Source of the DNA: Paenibacillus ferrarius
Lineage (GTDB): Bacteria > Bacillota > Bacilli > Paenibacillales > NBRC-103111
DNA length: 64,000 nucleotides
Assembly (NCBI RefSeq): GCF_002027705.1
Contig: NZ_MBTG01000008.1
Location: 1-64,000, forward strand
Reading direction: 5' to 3'
Notes under the pieces: generated by a model
Told to the model about the DNA's origin: nothing
Database searches by the model: none
What the model saw: the letters and a program-made list of their open reading frames with translations, nothing else
Translations under genes and position numbers: made by a program
Shown: positions 8,767 to 17,009 of the stretch, in pieces
Layout of the letters: each line of letters starts with the position of its first letter
Position numbering within the stretch: the first letter of the stretch is position 1

Positions 8767-9785
8767 TCGCGCGCCGCCCCTTTCTTTAATGGCAGTGATC
8801 CGATTAATCGAACGTTTTTATCCGAAATACTGTTGTACAGCAAATAATCATCGAGTTCCGGGCCCGTCGTGGAAGTGGAAATAATCGTACTTCCCCCTTT
8901 GGTTCTCACATTAAGCCGGTATGTGGAGGACTTGGATGCCTGGACGATTCCATATACGACTGAACCTTTAATAGAAGCTGCGGCTCCCACACAGGCTGCC
9001 CCCGTCAAAGCAATCGTTGGATGCCACGAAGGAACTGAAATGGCTCTAAACGATAAGCTGCCTGGTTGGTAGCTCGCAACCGCTGCGATTTTGGGAAAAA
9101 CCCCATCAGGCTTCCATCCCAGCTTCAACGCAGCCGCTTGTCGAATTTCCTGAAGCCGGGCAAGAAGTTCCGCTCCCGCTTCGAAAAGCGCCTCCTCCGA
9201 GTCAATACCTAACGACTCCGCATGCACGAAGACATAGGAATTCCCTGACGAGACAATGGAAACTTCAATGTCACCAAAAGAAGTCTGCAAATAATTCCTC
9301 ACTTGGCCTGACGGGAGCAAGCTGCCTAGGCTTGTACCTTGATTTTCGATAAAATGAGCGGTGCAATTCATCCCTGCTCGAACGGCATGATCCACCTCGC
9401 AAACGAGACTGTCTCCTACATTTTCGATATAGACGCGCACCCGCAGTCCAGGGCTCGCACTAGCTACCCAGCCCCACTTCATAGCCACTTGAATAGCTGC
9501 CAGAATCGAGTGCCCGCAGCTTCCTTCATAATCAAAAGAAACCGGATTGCCAGGAACGAGTTGAAAAAACCAGTAGCTCAAATCATACATCGGATGAGTG
9601 GAGGGCCGAATGACGACGAACTTCGAAATCAAGCCATGCGGGTGCTGACTGTCGTCCAAATCCGTATGAATCCGATGCAGCACAGGAATGACATCTATCG
9701 GATTCGTACCAAGTTCGGAACCATCGATAATGATGGAAGAAGATACGCTGCCTTCTGCATGGGCCAAATAGGTCAACATGTGCAT
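8736..9785 (-). CDS. PrpF-like isomerase-family protein, divergent
   Basis: About 349 residues resembling the PrpF family (diaminopimelate-epimerase-like fold, with methylaconitate and oxalomesaconate tautomerases). Family-like stretches are the GSCGHSILAAIQVAMKWG region, IENVGD with the surrounding beta strands, and PKIAAV with the C-terminal SIKGSVVYG region. The N-terminal RGGTSKG motif usual in PrpF is not conserved (the protein starts LTYLAHAEGSVSSS), so the substrate probably differs. Start candidates are GTG 9788, ATG 9785 and ATG 9779; GAGGGG sits best for 9779 or 9785. The gene overlaps the AsnB stop, so the two are translationally coupled. Confidence 0.7.
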   Translation of the reverse strand: MHMLTYLAHAEGSVSSSIIIDGSELGTNPIDVIPVLHRIHTDLDDSQHPHGLISKFVVIRPSTHPMYDLSYWFFQLVPGNPVSFDYEGSCGHSILAAIQVAMKWGWVASASPGLRVRVYIENVGDSLVCEVDHAVRAGMNCTAHFIENQGTSLGSLLPSGQVRNYLQTSFGDIEVSIVSSGNSYVFVHAESLGIDSEEALFEAGAELLARLQEIRQAAALKLGWKPDGVFPKIAAVASYQPGSLSFRAISVPSWHPTIALTGAACVGAAASIKGSVVYGIVQASKSSTYRLNVRTKGGSTIISTSTTGPELDDYLLYNSISDKNVRLIGSLPLKKGAAREWELQSKVFA

Positions 9786-11593
9786 CACCCCTCAAATTGA
9801 TATTGCTTAGACGACGAAATTGAAACCTGGAATTGGTCCAGCCAGAGCTGGAAGATGGCCAAGGACCATAAGGTCAATGCGGTTTTGCCATTCGGCGCTG
9901 ACGCTTGCCGCTGGAGAAGCTTATCTATGGCTGTTGGATCAAATACGTTTTGCCTGCGGATTGTTTCTCGGTCTAAGGCTTGCTCGATCGCAGCGAACAA
10001 TGGCAGTCCTTTGCGCATCATTGCATCAATCGGCAGTGTGAAGGGTTGTTTTTTGCGCGTTAAAATAGAAGCTGGCAGAAGGCTTTCCGAAGTCCGATAG
10101 AGCAGCTTTTTCACCCGTCCACCTTCTACTCTCCAGCTATCCGGCAGCCGATTCGCCAAATCGAGAATGCGTGGTTGGCAATAGGGAACCCTGACCTCCA
10201 CAGAATGAGCCATGCTTAGATGGTCAACCCGGCGCAGATGATACGAAGGAAGCCGGTATTCGCGTTCAAACGATAAGATCGTATCCAATCGGCCACGATT
10301 CGATTGTCTGAGACTGTGTTCAATATGGTCTTCAATGGACCCATTTTCTTGTACAAAACTGCGGTAATCATCGCTATACAGCTCCCAGCGCTGCTGCGCG
10401 TCGGCGACTCCCAGCGAACCAATGTAAGGCTTAACCCAGTCACCTAATGTGTGCACCGCTTCCGCAAAACGATCATAACCGCCGAACATTTCATCCGCGC
10501 CGTCACCAGAAATCGTTACTTTAAAACCAGCTTGATGAATAGCCTCAAAAAGTGCATAACTGCTGAGTGTAATCGGATCTGCATTCGGCTGCCCCAAATG
10601 GGCAACAACGGAAGGCAGCAGCTGCTGGAAATTTCTCGGATCCATAAGCACTTCATGGTGCGTCGTACCGAAACACTGCGCAACTTCTCGAGCATAAGCC
10701 TTCTCGTCAAGCGGCCAATCACCTACATAAGAAAGATTAAACGAATGAATGCCTTCCGTGCTGCTGCTCGCCAATGCTGTAATTAAACTGGAATCCAGCC
10801 CTCCGCTATTCACAGTGCTGACAGGAACATCTGCCAGCAGCAAGGAGTTGACCTCTTCCCCCAATTGCTTTCGCAAGTGAACAGCCGTTTCTTCAAAATT
10901 CGTCGTAGGGATATCGGAAGTTACATATGTAGACCAGCGCTGCAGCCGGGGGCGATCTCCAAGACGCGCATGCAGCAGTGAGGCAGGAGGCAGTGCATAA
11001 ACACCGTCAAACATCGTCCGCTCCCCGAAGACAACTTTCGTTGTTAGATAGAAATCAACACCGGATAGCCAGAGCTGCTTAGGAATGCGTTCGAAAGCCA
11101 ATAAAGAAGGAAGCTCGGAAGAAAAGTAAAGGGACTGTTTCAGCTCATCCCAATAATAATAAAGGGACTTCATTCCCGATGGGTCCGTGACAAGCGTTAA
11201 TGTTACCGTCTCCCGCAGATCAATGATGGCGATAGCGAACATGCCATCCAAATAGCGGACGAACTCAGTTCCGTATTCCGCATATAAGGCCGGCAATATC
11301 GAGCCGTCGCACGTATCAGCAAAGCTGTAGCCCTTCAACTCCAGCTTTTTTCTAAGGGCATGATGGTTATAAATTTCGCCGTTAAATACGATCCGGATAT
11401 GCTCTCCGCCTATATACGGCTGCTCGCCTCCATCCAGTCCAACGATGGATAATCGATTGTTGCCGATTGCCCAATTGCGTTCCGATAAGACAGACTGTTG
11501 ATCAGGCCCGCCTTTGAATTGAAGATCAGATACTGCTTTTAATCGCTTTGCATCTACAAAATCGTAACCAAGATATCCAAAAATACGGCACAT
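9785..11593 (-). CDS. AsnB-type glutamine-dependent amidotransferase
   Basis: A 602-residue protein with a class-II glutaminase domain (Cys2 nucleophile in MCRIFGY, NNRLSI, NGEIYNH) and an ATP-pyrophosphatase domain (SGGLDSS at 263-269, SGDGADEMFGGYDR). Asparagine synthetases make Asn from Asp, Gln and ATP; many relatives amidate other carboxylates in peptides or natural products. Here usual RGPD is GGPD and usual KPLYY is KSLYY, so the protein is divergent and a dedicated amidation in this island is plausible. AGGAG precedes the ATG. It is the first gene of a coupled five-gene minus-strand operon. Confidence 0.88.
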   Translation of the reverse strand: MCRIFGYLGYDFVDAKRLKAVSDLQFKGGPDQQSVLSERNWAIGNNRLSIVGLDGGEQPYIGGEHIRIVFNGEIYNHHALRKKLELKGYSFADTCDGSILPALYAEYGTEFVRYLDGMFAIAIIDLRETVTLTLVTDPSGMKSLYYYWDELKQSLYFSSELPSLLAFERIPKQLWLSGVDFYLTTKVVFGERTMFDGVYALPPASLLHARLGDRPRLQRWSTYVTSDIPTTNFEETAVHLRKQLGEEVNSLLLADVPVSTVNSGGLDSSLITALASSSTEGIHSFNLSYVGDWPLDEKAYAREVAQCFGTTHHEVLMDPRNFQQLLPSVVAHLGQPNADPITLSSYALFEAIHQAGFKVTISGDGADEMFGGYDRFAEAVHTLGDWVKPYIGSLGVADAQQRWELYSDDYRSFVQENGSIEDHIEHSLRQSNRGRLDTILSFEREYRLPSYHLRRVDHLSMAHSVEVRVPYCQPRILDLANRLPDSWRVEGGRVKKLLYRTSESLLPASILTRKKQPFTLPIDAMMRKGLPLFAAIEQALDRETIRRQNVFDPTAIDKLLQRQASAPNGKTALTLWSLAIFQLWLDQFQVSISSSKQYQFEG

Positions 11594-11755
11594 ACAGGTG
11601 GACTCCTCTCCTTCTCTTTTTCTTATCGGATGGCAACTAACTATGCTCTTTTAGTTCCCTCCCTCTCTCCAAAACCAAAATATCATCTTTACAAAGTATT
11701 CATATCAACTTACTCGACTTACTATTGCAAATGTACCACGCCTTTTAAAAACACG

Positions 11756-11765
11756 TCCAATATCA
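11756..11765 (-). promoter_or_regulatory. Candidate regulator site upstream of the AsnB operon
   Basis: TGATATTGGA on the minus strand, about 160 bp before the AsnB start. The same core occurs at 12448-12463 and, with one change, at 17939-17954. It lies in the 212-bp gap 11594-11805, which otherwise holds only AT-rich sequence. Confidence 0.4.
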
Positions 11766-11805
11766 GTTCGAATATCGTTTATATCATCCTCAGACTATCG
11801 AAGTG

Positions 11806-12339
11806 TCATCCTTTGACATGAAATGACAAATCCTCCGCTGGGTACGTGACGGAACCTGCTTCACCCGTGAACAAACGAATAACGGCAAACTTGCGATCAT
11901 CCGCTAGCTTGAATGCATGATAGCGCTGCTGCGGTACGACAACAACATCTCCGATGGACACTTCCAACTCAAAGTAACCCTCACGCTGTAGACTTTTAAT
12001 AATAAAAACACCCTTGCCTCCAACGACAACACGGACTTCGTCTTCCTTATGATAGTGCAGGCTTCCAAACTTCTGGAGCATTTCCGGCGTATCCACGGAT
12101 AGCACAGCAATATCCCAATTCGTATAGCCTTTTTGTGCGGCAAATCGGATAACGTCATCCTCATACACAGCTAATAACCTTTCCTTCTCTTCCTCGCTAA
12201 AAGCTATTTTCTCCTGCACAAATGCCGGAGTGCGATCTGCGCTCCAACGTTCATAATAAATACCTTCCTTTTGCAAATAAGGAGAAATCTGCTCTCCTTT
12301 CACAGATTGATGTGTGATTCTTTCATAAATACTTGTCAT
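11806..12339 (-). CDS. Acireductone dioxygenase (ARD)-family cupin
   Basis: A 177-residue cupin with the ARD signature HYHKEDEVR: ligands H95, H97 and E101, plus H141 in QRYHAF. ARD cleaves the acireductone of the methionine salvage pathway with Fe or Ni. No other salvage gene (mtnA, B, W, X or K) is present, so it may act on another enediol- or thiol-derived intermediate in this island. The start at 12339 has AGAGGG just upstream; longer frames have none. It is divergent from the FMN reductase, with a shared 236-bp control region. Confidence 0.85.
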   Translation of the reverse strand: MTSIYERITHQSVKGEQISPYLQKEGIYYERWSADRTPAFVQEKIAFSEEEKERLLAVYEDDVIRFAAQKGYTNWDIAVLSVDTPEMLQKFGSLHYHKEDEVRVVVGGKGVFIIKSLQREGYFELEVSIGDVVVVPQQRYHAFKLADDRKFAVIRLFTGEAGSVTYPAEDLSFHVKG

Positions 12340-12447
12340 ATACAGCCCTCTTTCCCCATTTAATTTTAAAATACTTATTCGTAACGGCATCTTAAATAGT
12401 AGCGCAGGTTTTGTCAACGTATAGTGCGTGCCCTATAAATCCTATAT

Positions 12448-12463
12448 GGAATTTGATATTGGA
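12448..12463 (+). promoter_or_regulatory. Candidate regulator site between ARD and FMN reductase genes
   Basis: GGAATTTGATATTGGA lies midway in the divergent gap and matches 17939-17954 (minus strand) at 14 of 16 positions. CCTATATGGA occurs twice nearby, at 12441 and 12500. The site is a good candidate for binding by the cluster LysR protein or a sulfur or cysteine regulator. This is inference from shared sequence. Confidence 0.45.
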
Positions 12464-12575
12464 AGTTGAAAGGAGGCTTCCCTTATAATCCTTATGAAAC
12501 CTATATGGATGATAAGAATAGCTAGGGACGCATCCTCCCTCTCTCAACAAAATACAAAAAATGGAGTGAGCAAAC

Positions 12576-13100
12576 ATGAGTAAAACGGTTCTTTTTATCA
12601 GCGGCAGCCCCCGAGCAAGTTCCAGAAGCAGAGCTGTAACCAATGTTGTGTACAGACTGCTTAGAGATCAACGTGGACATGCGCAGCTAATCGACCTGCA
12701 TTTGCATGAGCTGCCTATTTTCAATGGCGACCCAGCCCAAAGTGAGCTGCCTTCCGTTCAACAGCTGCGACAGCTCGCAGCTGAAGCAGGCGGCTTCTTC
12801 ATCGTGACACCTGAATACCATAGCGGCATTAGCGGTGCGCTTAAAAATGCGCTGGATTTCTTAAATGCCGAGCATTTCAACAACAAGCCTGTGGCGATCG
12901 CAGCCGCTTCCGGCGGAGGCAAAAACGGCATTAATGCGCTAAATAACTTGCGCCTCGTATTGCGCGGGGTATCTGCCGATGTGCTGCCTGGCCAATTCGC
13001 TGCAGATCCGAATCAAATTGATGATAACGGCATTTTCACCGATGAAGATGGCGTCAAATCGCTCAATTACCTTGTACATGACTTGATTGAAGCCCTATGA
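12576..13100 (+). CDS. NAD(P)H-dependent FMN reductase
   Basis: A 174-residue flavodoxin-like reductase with the phosphate-binding loop GSPRASSRSR near the N-terminus and the family motif TPEYHSGISGALKNALDFL. Such proteins (SsuE/azoreductase type) reduce FMN and often supply FMNH2 to a partner monooxygenase. The acyl-CoA-dehydrogenase-like protein of the divergent operon is the only obvious partner here. GGAGTG precedes the ATG. The stop overlaps the next start (ATGA), so it is coupled to the permease. Confidence 0.88.
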   Translation: MSKTVLFISGSPRASSRSRAVTNVVYRLLRDQRGHAQLIDLHLHELPIFNGDPAQSELPSVQQLRQLAAEAGGFFIVTPEYHSGISGALKNALDFLNAEHFNNKPVAIAAASGGGKNGINALNNLRLVLRGVSADVLPGQFAADPNQIDDNGIFTDEDGVKSLNYLVHDLIEAL

Positions 13101-14485
13101 GCACAAGTCGGCTGAAGCGAGGAAAAGCGGGTATTCGCCTTGCACTCGCTTCCGTCCAGTGGGCTTTCTTCATCTTAACCGGCGGTTTGGTCGCACCGAT
13201 TGTGGTCGCCGCCGCCTTCCATTTATCAGGCCCCGAAACGGTGGGACTGCTCCAGCGAACCTTGACTGTCATCGGCATATCTTCCTTATTGCAAGTTGTA
13301 TTCGGGCATAAATTGCCCATCTTGGAAGGACCTGCCGGCGTGTGGTGGGGCGTATTTATTTTGTTAGCCAGCAGCGTTGCGGAAGGTCCTGCATCCTTTA
13401 CCCTTTTGCGGCAAATGGAGATGGGACTGCTGATCAGCGGGATCATTATGCTGTTGTTAAGCGCCTTTCGCATCATCGGACATGTGAAGAAGCTTTTTAC
13501 ACCTGTCGTCACAGGCACTTATCTGCTCTTGCTTATCTTCCAATTCAGCTCTTCGATTGTGAAAGGCATTCTGGGTGTCGGCTACTCAGACTCCTATATT
13601 CATGCGCAAATTGCCATTCCAGCTATCGCGACACTCCTCTTCACCTTTATTTGCGGACGTTTGCAGATTGCCTTTTTCCGTCATTTTTCGGTCTTGCTTG
13701 GGGTCATTTTTGGCTACATTGCTTTTCGATTGCTGGGTTTAATACCGGCTTCCCCTGTGCAAATGCAAATCTTTACACTGCCAACCTGGTTCGCTTGGGG
13801 ACTGCCGACCTATAACTCGGGCATCCTTCTCACGACCCTTGTCATCGTCCTTCCGCTGCTCATCAATATGATCGCCGCCATCGTCATCGTCGAAAAAGCT
13901 GCTGGAAGAACAGCACAGGATGTATACCGGCGGGCTGGTCTTGTCATGGGGATTAACCAACTGATATCCGGTCTTTTCTCCACCGTGGGTTGTGTGTCCA
14001 ATTCGCACACTGCGGGCTTCATTGCTTCGACACAAATGACCAAACGACTTCCTTTCATCCTAGGCTGCTTAGTTATTATTGGCGCAAGCTTTTTTCCTTT
14101 CTTCACAGTCGCATTGGCTTCTATACCCGTTCCCGTTGCTTTTGCTGTTATTTTTTATTCTTTTACCCATCTGCTTACCGCAGGGCTTCGAGAGTACGAG
14201 ACCATTCTCAAAGAAGAGAAGAAATTGCTCATTATCGGTGTCTCCCTCTTCGCTGGTGTAGGCAGTATGTTTATTCCTGCTGGCAGTCTGGCCCATACGC
14301 CTGATGTCATTAAGCCTATTTTGAATAATGGACTTATTGTCGGCGTCCTCACGTCGATCGTTTTGGAGCAGGGCATTCGTGTGAAAGATAGGCTCGTCCT
14401 ATTCCTGAAAGAGCGCAGCGAGCGGCGCAAAATATCCCGTGAAAGGAACCCTCAACATGGCATTAACGATCAAAGTGTACTCTGA
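13097..14485 (+). CDS. NCS2-family nucleobase/ureide-type permease (YwdJ-like)
   Basis: A 462-residue membrane protein with about 12-14 hydrophobic segments and the layout of the NCS2 (uracil/xanthine) family, including VQWAFFILTGGLVAP near the N-terminus and LISGLFSTVGCVSNSHTAG near the middle. The closest style I recall is the poorly characterised B. subtilis YwdJ. The substrate cannot be read from sequence. With an allantoinase-like hydrolase in the same island, uptake of a purine- or hydantoin-like ring compound is a reasonable hypothesis. It overlaps both neighbours, ATGA upstream and 29 bp downstream. Confidence 0.85.
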   Translation: MSTSRLKRGKAGIRLALASVQWAFFILTGGLVAPIVVAAAFHLSGPETVGLLQRTLTVIGISSLLQVVFGHKLPILEGPAGVWWGVFILLASSVAEGPASFTLLRQMEMGLLISGIIMLLLSAFRIIGHVKKLFTPVVTGTYLLLLIFQFSSSIVKGILGVGYSDSYIHAQIAIPAIATLLFTFICGRLQIAFFRHFSVLLGVIFGYIAFRLLGLIPASPVQMQIFTLPTWFAWGLPTYNSGILLTTLVIVLPLLINMIAAIVIVEKAAGRTAQDVYRRAGLVMGINQLISGLFSTVGCVSNSHTAGFIASTQMTKRLPFILGCLVIIGASFFPFFTVALASIPVPVAFAVIFYSFTHLLTAGLREYETILKEEKKLLIIGVSLFAGVGSMFIPAGSLAHTPDVIKPILNNGLIVGVLTSIVLEQGIRVKDRLVLFLKERSERRKISRERNPQHGINDQSVL

Positions 14486-14987
14486 TTATGTTTGTCCTTT
14501 CTGCCTCTTGGCAGAAGCGCAATTAGAGCAAGCGGCTGCTGAACGCGATGTCATCATTGACTATATGCCCTTCTCTTCCCAGCCCTACACCCATTTGGCC
14601 TTTGAAGGCTTTCAATTCGCCAAAGAACACGGCAAAGGCAAAGCTTACAATTCGCGGATGTACACCGCTTTTTTCCAAGACAGCTTGGACATCGGCGATA
14701 TCGATGTTTTGACGCAACTGGCCGAGGAGCTGGGCCTTGATGGCGCTGGCTTCCGCTCTGCTTTGGAACAGCGGACTTATCAGGAGCATCACCGCAAAGC
14801 GCTTCAACACGCTTATAAGGAAACCAACATAACAGCTGCCCCGACCTTTGTCATCGGCGATACTGTCGCCAAGTGGCTACTTTTCAAAGATCAATTTCTT
14901 GAGATCATTGACTCGGAATTAGCCAAGCGGGCGCGGCTTGAACGCTGGACTGACGGATTAAGCTGCAGTGCGGACGGCTGTTCCTAA
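14457..14987 (+). CDS. DsbA-family thioredoxin-fold protein, internally shortened
   Basis: A 176-residue protein with a CPFC active site at 13-16 and the cis-proline motif APTFVIG. It is the tandem paralogue of the next gene, alignable throughout except that 41 residues (positions 40-80 of the partner, from ELRPYPT to VKPPF) are absent. The deletion end points fall on a repeated PF/PPF coding word, so it looks like an in-frame recombination deletion. Its C-terminus has an extra tail with two cysteines (SCSADGCS). There is no signal peptide, so it should be cytoplasmic (FrnE-like). AAAGGA lies 9 nt before 14457. Confidence 0.82.
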   Translation: MALTIKVYSDYVCPFCLLAEAQLEQAAAERDVIIDYMPFSSQPYTHLAFEGFQFAKEHGKGKAYNSRMYTAFFQDSLDIGDIDVLTQLAEELGLDGAGFRSALEQRTYQEHHRKALQHAYKETNITAAPTFVIGDTVAKWLLFKDQFLEIIDSELAKRARLERWTDGLSCSADGCS

Positions 14988-15018
14988 ACAAATCAGATTC
15001 AAGAAGAGGAAAAAACCA

Positions 15019-15624
15019 ATGTCATTAACCATTAACGTTTATTCCGATTACGTATGTCCCTACTGCATTCTTGCCGAGGGCGAGCTTGAAGCCGCAGCAG
15101 CAGAAAGAGGGGTTGAAGTGGCCTACTTGCCCTTCGAGCTGCGTCCCTATCCAACACCAACCTTGCGTCCCGAAGGTGAATATATAACGAAGGACTGGCG
15201 GGAACGTGTTTATCCGATTGCCGCAGAGCTCGGGATCCCCATCGTGAAGCCGCCTTTCTCGCCTCAGCCCTACACGCATTTAGCCTTTGAGGGCTACCAA
15301 TTCGCGATTGAGCACGGTCAAGGCAAAGCTTACAATTCACGGATTTATAAAGCCTTTTTCTTGGAAAGCAAGGACATCGGCAACATTGATGTATTAACGG
15401 AACTGGCCGCTGAGCTTGGGCTTGATCCTGCAGCCTATCGACAAGCTCTGGAACTGCGGACTTACAAAGAAAAGCATGGCAAGGCCCTTCATCACGCCAA
15501 CTATGAAGCCAATATAACATCAGCACCCACGTTCGTAATTGGCGAAACCGTCATCCGCGGAATGGCTTTCAAGCATCAATTTCTGGACGCAATAGATCGG
15601 GAGCTGGCCCGCACAGCGCGTTAA
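15019..15624 (+). CDS. DsbA-family (FrnE-like) thioredoxin-fold oxidoreductase
   Basis: A 201-residue cytoplasmic DsbA-like protein with CPYC at 13-16, the helical insertion including TKDWRERVYPIAAELG, and the cis-Pro motif APTFVIGETVIRG. The family includes disulfide reductases/isomerases and GST-kappa-like isomerases. GAGGA precedes the ATG at 15019; the longer frame starts within the upstream gene. With OsmC and FMN reductase nearby it suggests thiol or disulfide chemistry in this island. Confidence 0.88.
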   Translation: MSLTINVYSDYVCPYCILAEGELEAAAAERGVEVAYLPFELRPYPTPTLRPEGEYITKDWRERVYPIAAELGIPIVKPPFSPQPYTHLAFEGYQFAIEHGQGKAYNSRIYKAFFLESKDIGNIDVLTELAAELGLDPAAYRQALELRTYKEKHGKALHHANYEANITSAPTFVIGETVIRGMAFKHQFLDAIDRELARTAR

Positions 15625-15648
15625 ACTTCTTGGCTGGTCCTTGTGATG

Positions 15649-15698
15649 AAAAGAGGCTGCCGCCAAGGTTCATTTACCTTTGGGGGACAACCTCTTTT
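15649..15698. terminator. Bidirectional terminator between convergent units
   Basis: AAAAGAGG (15649-15656) pairs with CCTCTTTT (15691-15698), with an imperfect inner stem. T-tails exist in both directions. It separates the DsbA-like gene from the oppositely oriented OsmC gene. Confidence 0.7.
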
Positions 15699-15727
15699 TA
15701 GCGTTCAGCACGACTATCGCGACTTGC

Positions 15728-16258
15728 TTATTCCTTATTGTGAATGACGCGACTATTCACAACCTGCGGATGCTGCAGCAAATTAAGAATTGGACAAGCT
15801 AACTCCACCGCTTGGTGAAGTGCTGCGATGTCTTCGTTTGCCGCAGGTGACGTAAGCTGCAGCGTATAGCCAATGTTATGTAAATAAACAGGGATATGCT
15901 CGTACCCCGGCCGCCCTGCGAATGGGTGCATCTCACCCGTTACCTCCACTTCTATCGCATGAAGCTCCACGCCGCGTTCTGCGGCTTGGATGAGGGTAAT
16001 ATGCGATAAACAACTGCCAAGCACACCCAGCTGCAGCTCTGGAGAACCTGGTCCGAGATTGAAACCGGCAAAGTCCTCCCCGCTGTCGCTGATGATTTGA
16101 TAATCACGAATCCGGATTTCTCGTATTCCGCTTCTGCCTGCGACCTGTACCTTCGCCTTCAATTGCTGAGAAGCAATCCGCTCCTCTTGCTCCAATCTAC
16201 TTTTGCGTGCAAGTATTGCTTTCTTTTTCTGTGCCAGATATTCAACCAACCCGCTCAT
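15728..16258 (-). CDS. OsmC-family protein
   Basis: A 176-residue OsmC/Ohr-fold protein. The two family cysteines are in LGSCLSHI and LACPILN, as in peroxidases that reduce organic or acyl peroxides with thiol cofactors. The N-terminal helix is Lys/Glu-rich. AAGGAGGA lies 8 nt before the ATG at 16258. It directly follows the importer permease, where an ABC ATPase gene would normally be expected. Confidence 0.85.
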   Translation of the reverse strand: MSGLVEYLAQKKKAILARKSRLEQEERIASQQLKAKVQVAGRSGIREIRIRDYQIISDSGEDFAGFNLGPGSPELQLGVLGSCLSHITLIQAAERGVELHAIEVEVTGEMHPFAGRPGYEHIPVYLHNIGYTLQLTSPAANEDIAALHQAVELACPILNLLQHPQVVNSRVIHNKE

Positions 16259-16289
16259 CCGCTGTTCCTCCTTCAGGAATCTATTTGAT

Positions 16290-16973
16290 TTATAAACCGA
16301 CTTCCCTGCCGTAAGGCTGATTGACTTTACGCTCAAGCCGCAGTTGTATGTAGCCGAAGATGATTGCCGTCAACCAATATAAAATAGCCGCAGCCAAAAA
16401 ACATTCCAGAAATTTGTAGGTATCTGCCGCCAGCAGCTTGGCTTTGGCCAGCATTTCCGTTAATCCAAGCGTAAAGCCGAGAGAAGTTTCTTTCAGTATC
16501 GTCACAAAGGTATTGCCCAAGGATGGAAGCGCAATGCGAAATGCCTGCGGCAATATAATGCGCTTCATGCTCTGCCATCTGGACATTCCGATGGAGAGAC
16601 CGGCTTCCCATTGGCCATGGTCAACGGAGCGGACAGCAGCCCGAATAATTTCAGCCAAATAAGCGGCGCTATTTAAACTGATACCAATGATGGTAGCCGT
16701 GAATGCATTCATCGCACTAAACAAGGGGATAATTTGCGGGATACCATAGTAAAGAATAAACAATTGAACAAGCAGCGGCGTAGCGCGAAAAAAGGAGATA
16801 TACACCTTGGCCGCTGCCGCCAATCCTTTGATATTTTTACGGATCACATGCTCAAGAATGAGTCCCAAAACAAGCCCGAAAAACATGGAAATAACGGCAA
16901 TACTAATCGTCAAATACATGTACTGAAGCAGCCTTGGGATTGCCGAGAGCATATACGTCAAATCGAACTGCAT
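16290..16973 (-). CDS. Amino-acid-type ABC transporter permease (YxeN/TcyB-like)
   Basis: A 227-residue permease of the HisM/GlnP family with about five helices. It has the family FFRATPLLVQLFILYYGIPQ segment and an EAA-type loop (EAGLSIGMSRWQSMKRIILPQA) that contacts the ATPase. The start at 16973 follows GGGAGGTGAGCCGG; an upstream GTG is less likely. It forms the membrane channel for the binding protein encoded upstream. No ATPase gene lies in the cluster. Confidence 0.9.
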   Translation of the reverse strand: MQFDLTYMLSAIPRLLQYMYLTISIAVISMFFGLVLGLILEHVIRKNIKGLAAAAKVYISFFRATPLLVQLFILYYGIPQIIPLFSAMNAFTATIIGISLNSAAYLAEIIRAAVRSVDHGQWEAGLSIGMSRWQSMKRIILPQAFRIALPSLGNTFVTILKETSLGFTLGLTEMLAKAKLLAADTYKFLECFLAAAILYWLTAIIFGYIQLRLERKVNQPYGREVGL

Positions 16974-17009
16974 CCGGCTCACCTCCCTTCTTCTTCAGGG
17001 ATGCTGCCC

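Noticed and set aside
11806..12339. Methionine salvage operon built around the ARD-type protein
   Set aside because: No mtnK, A, B, W or X genes and no S-box leader are near, so the full pathway is not supported here.
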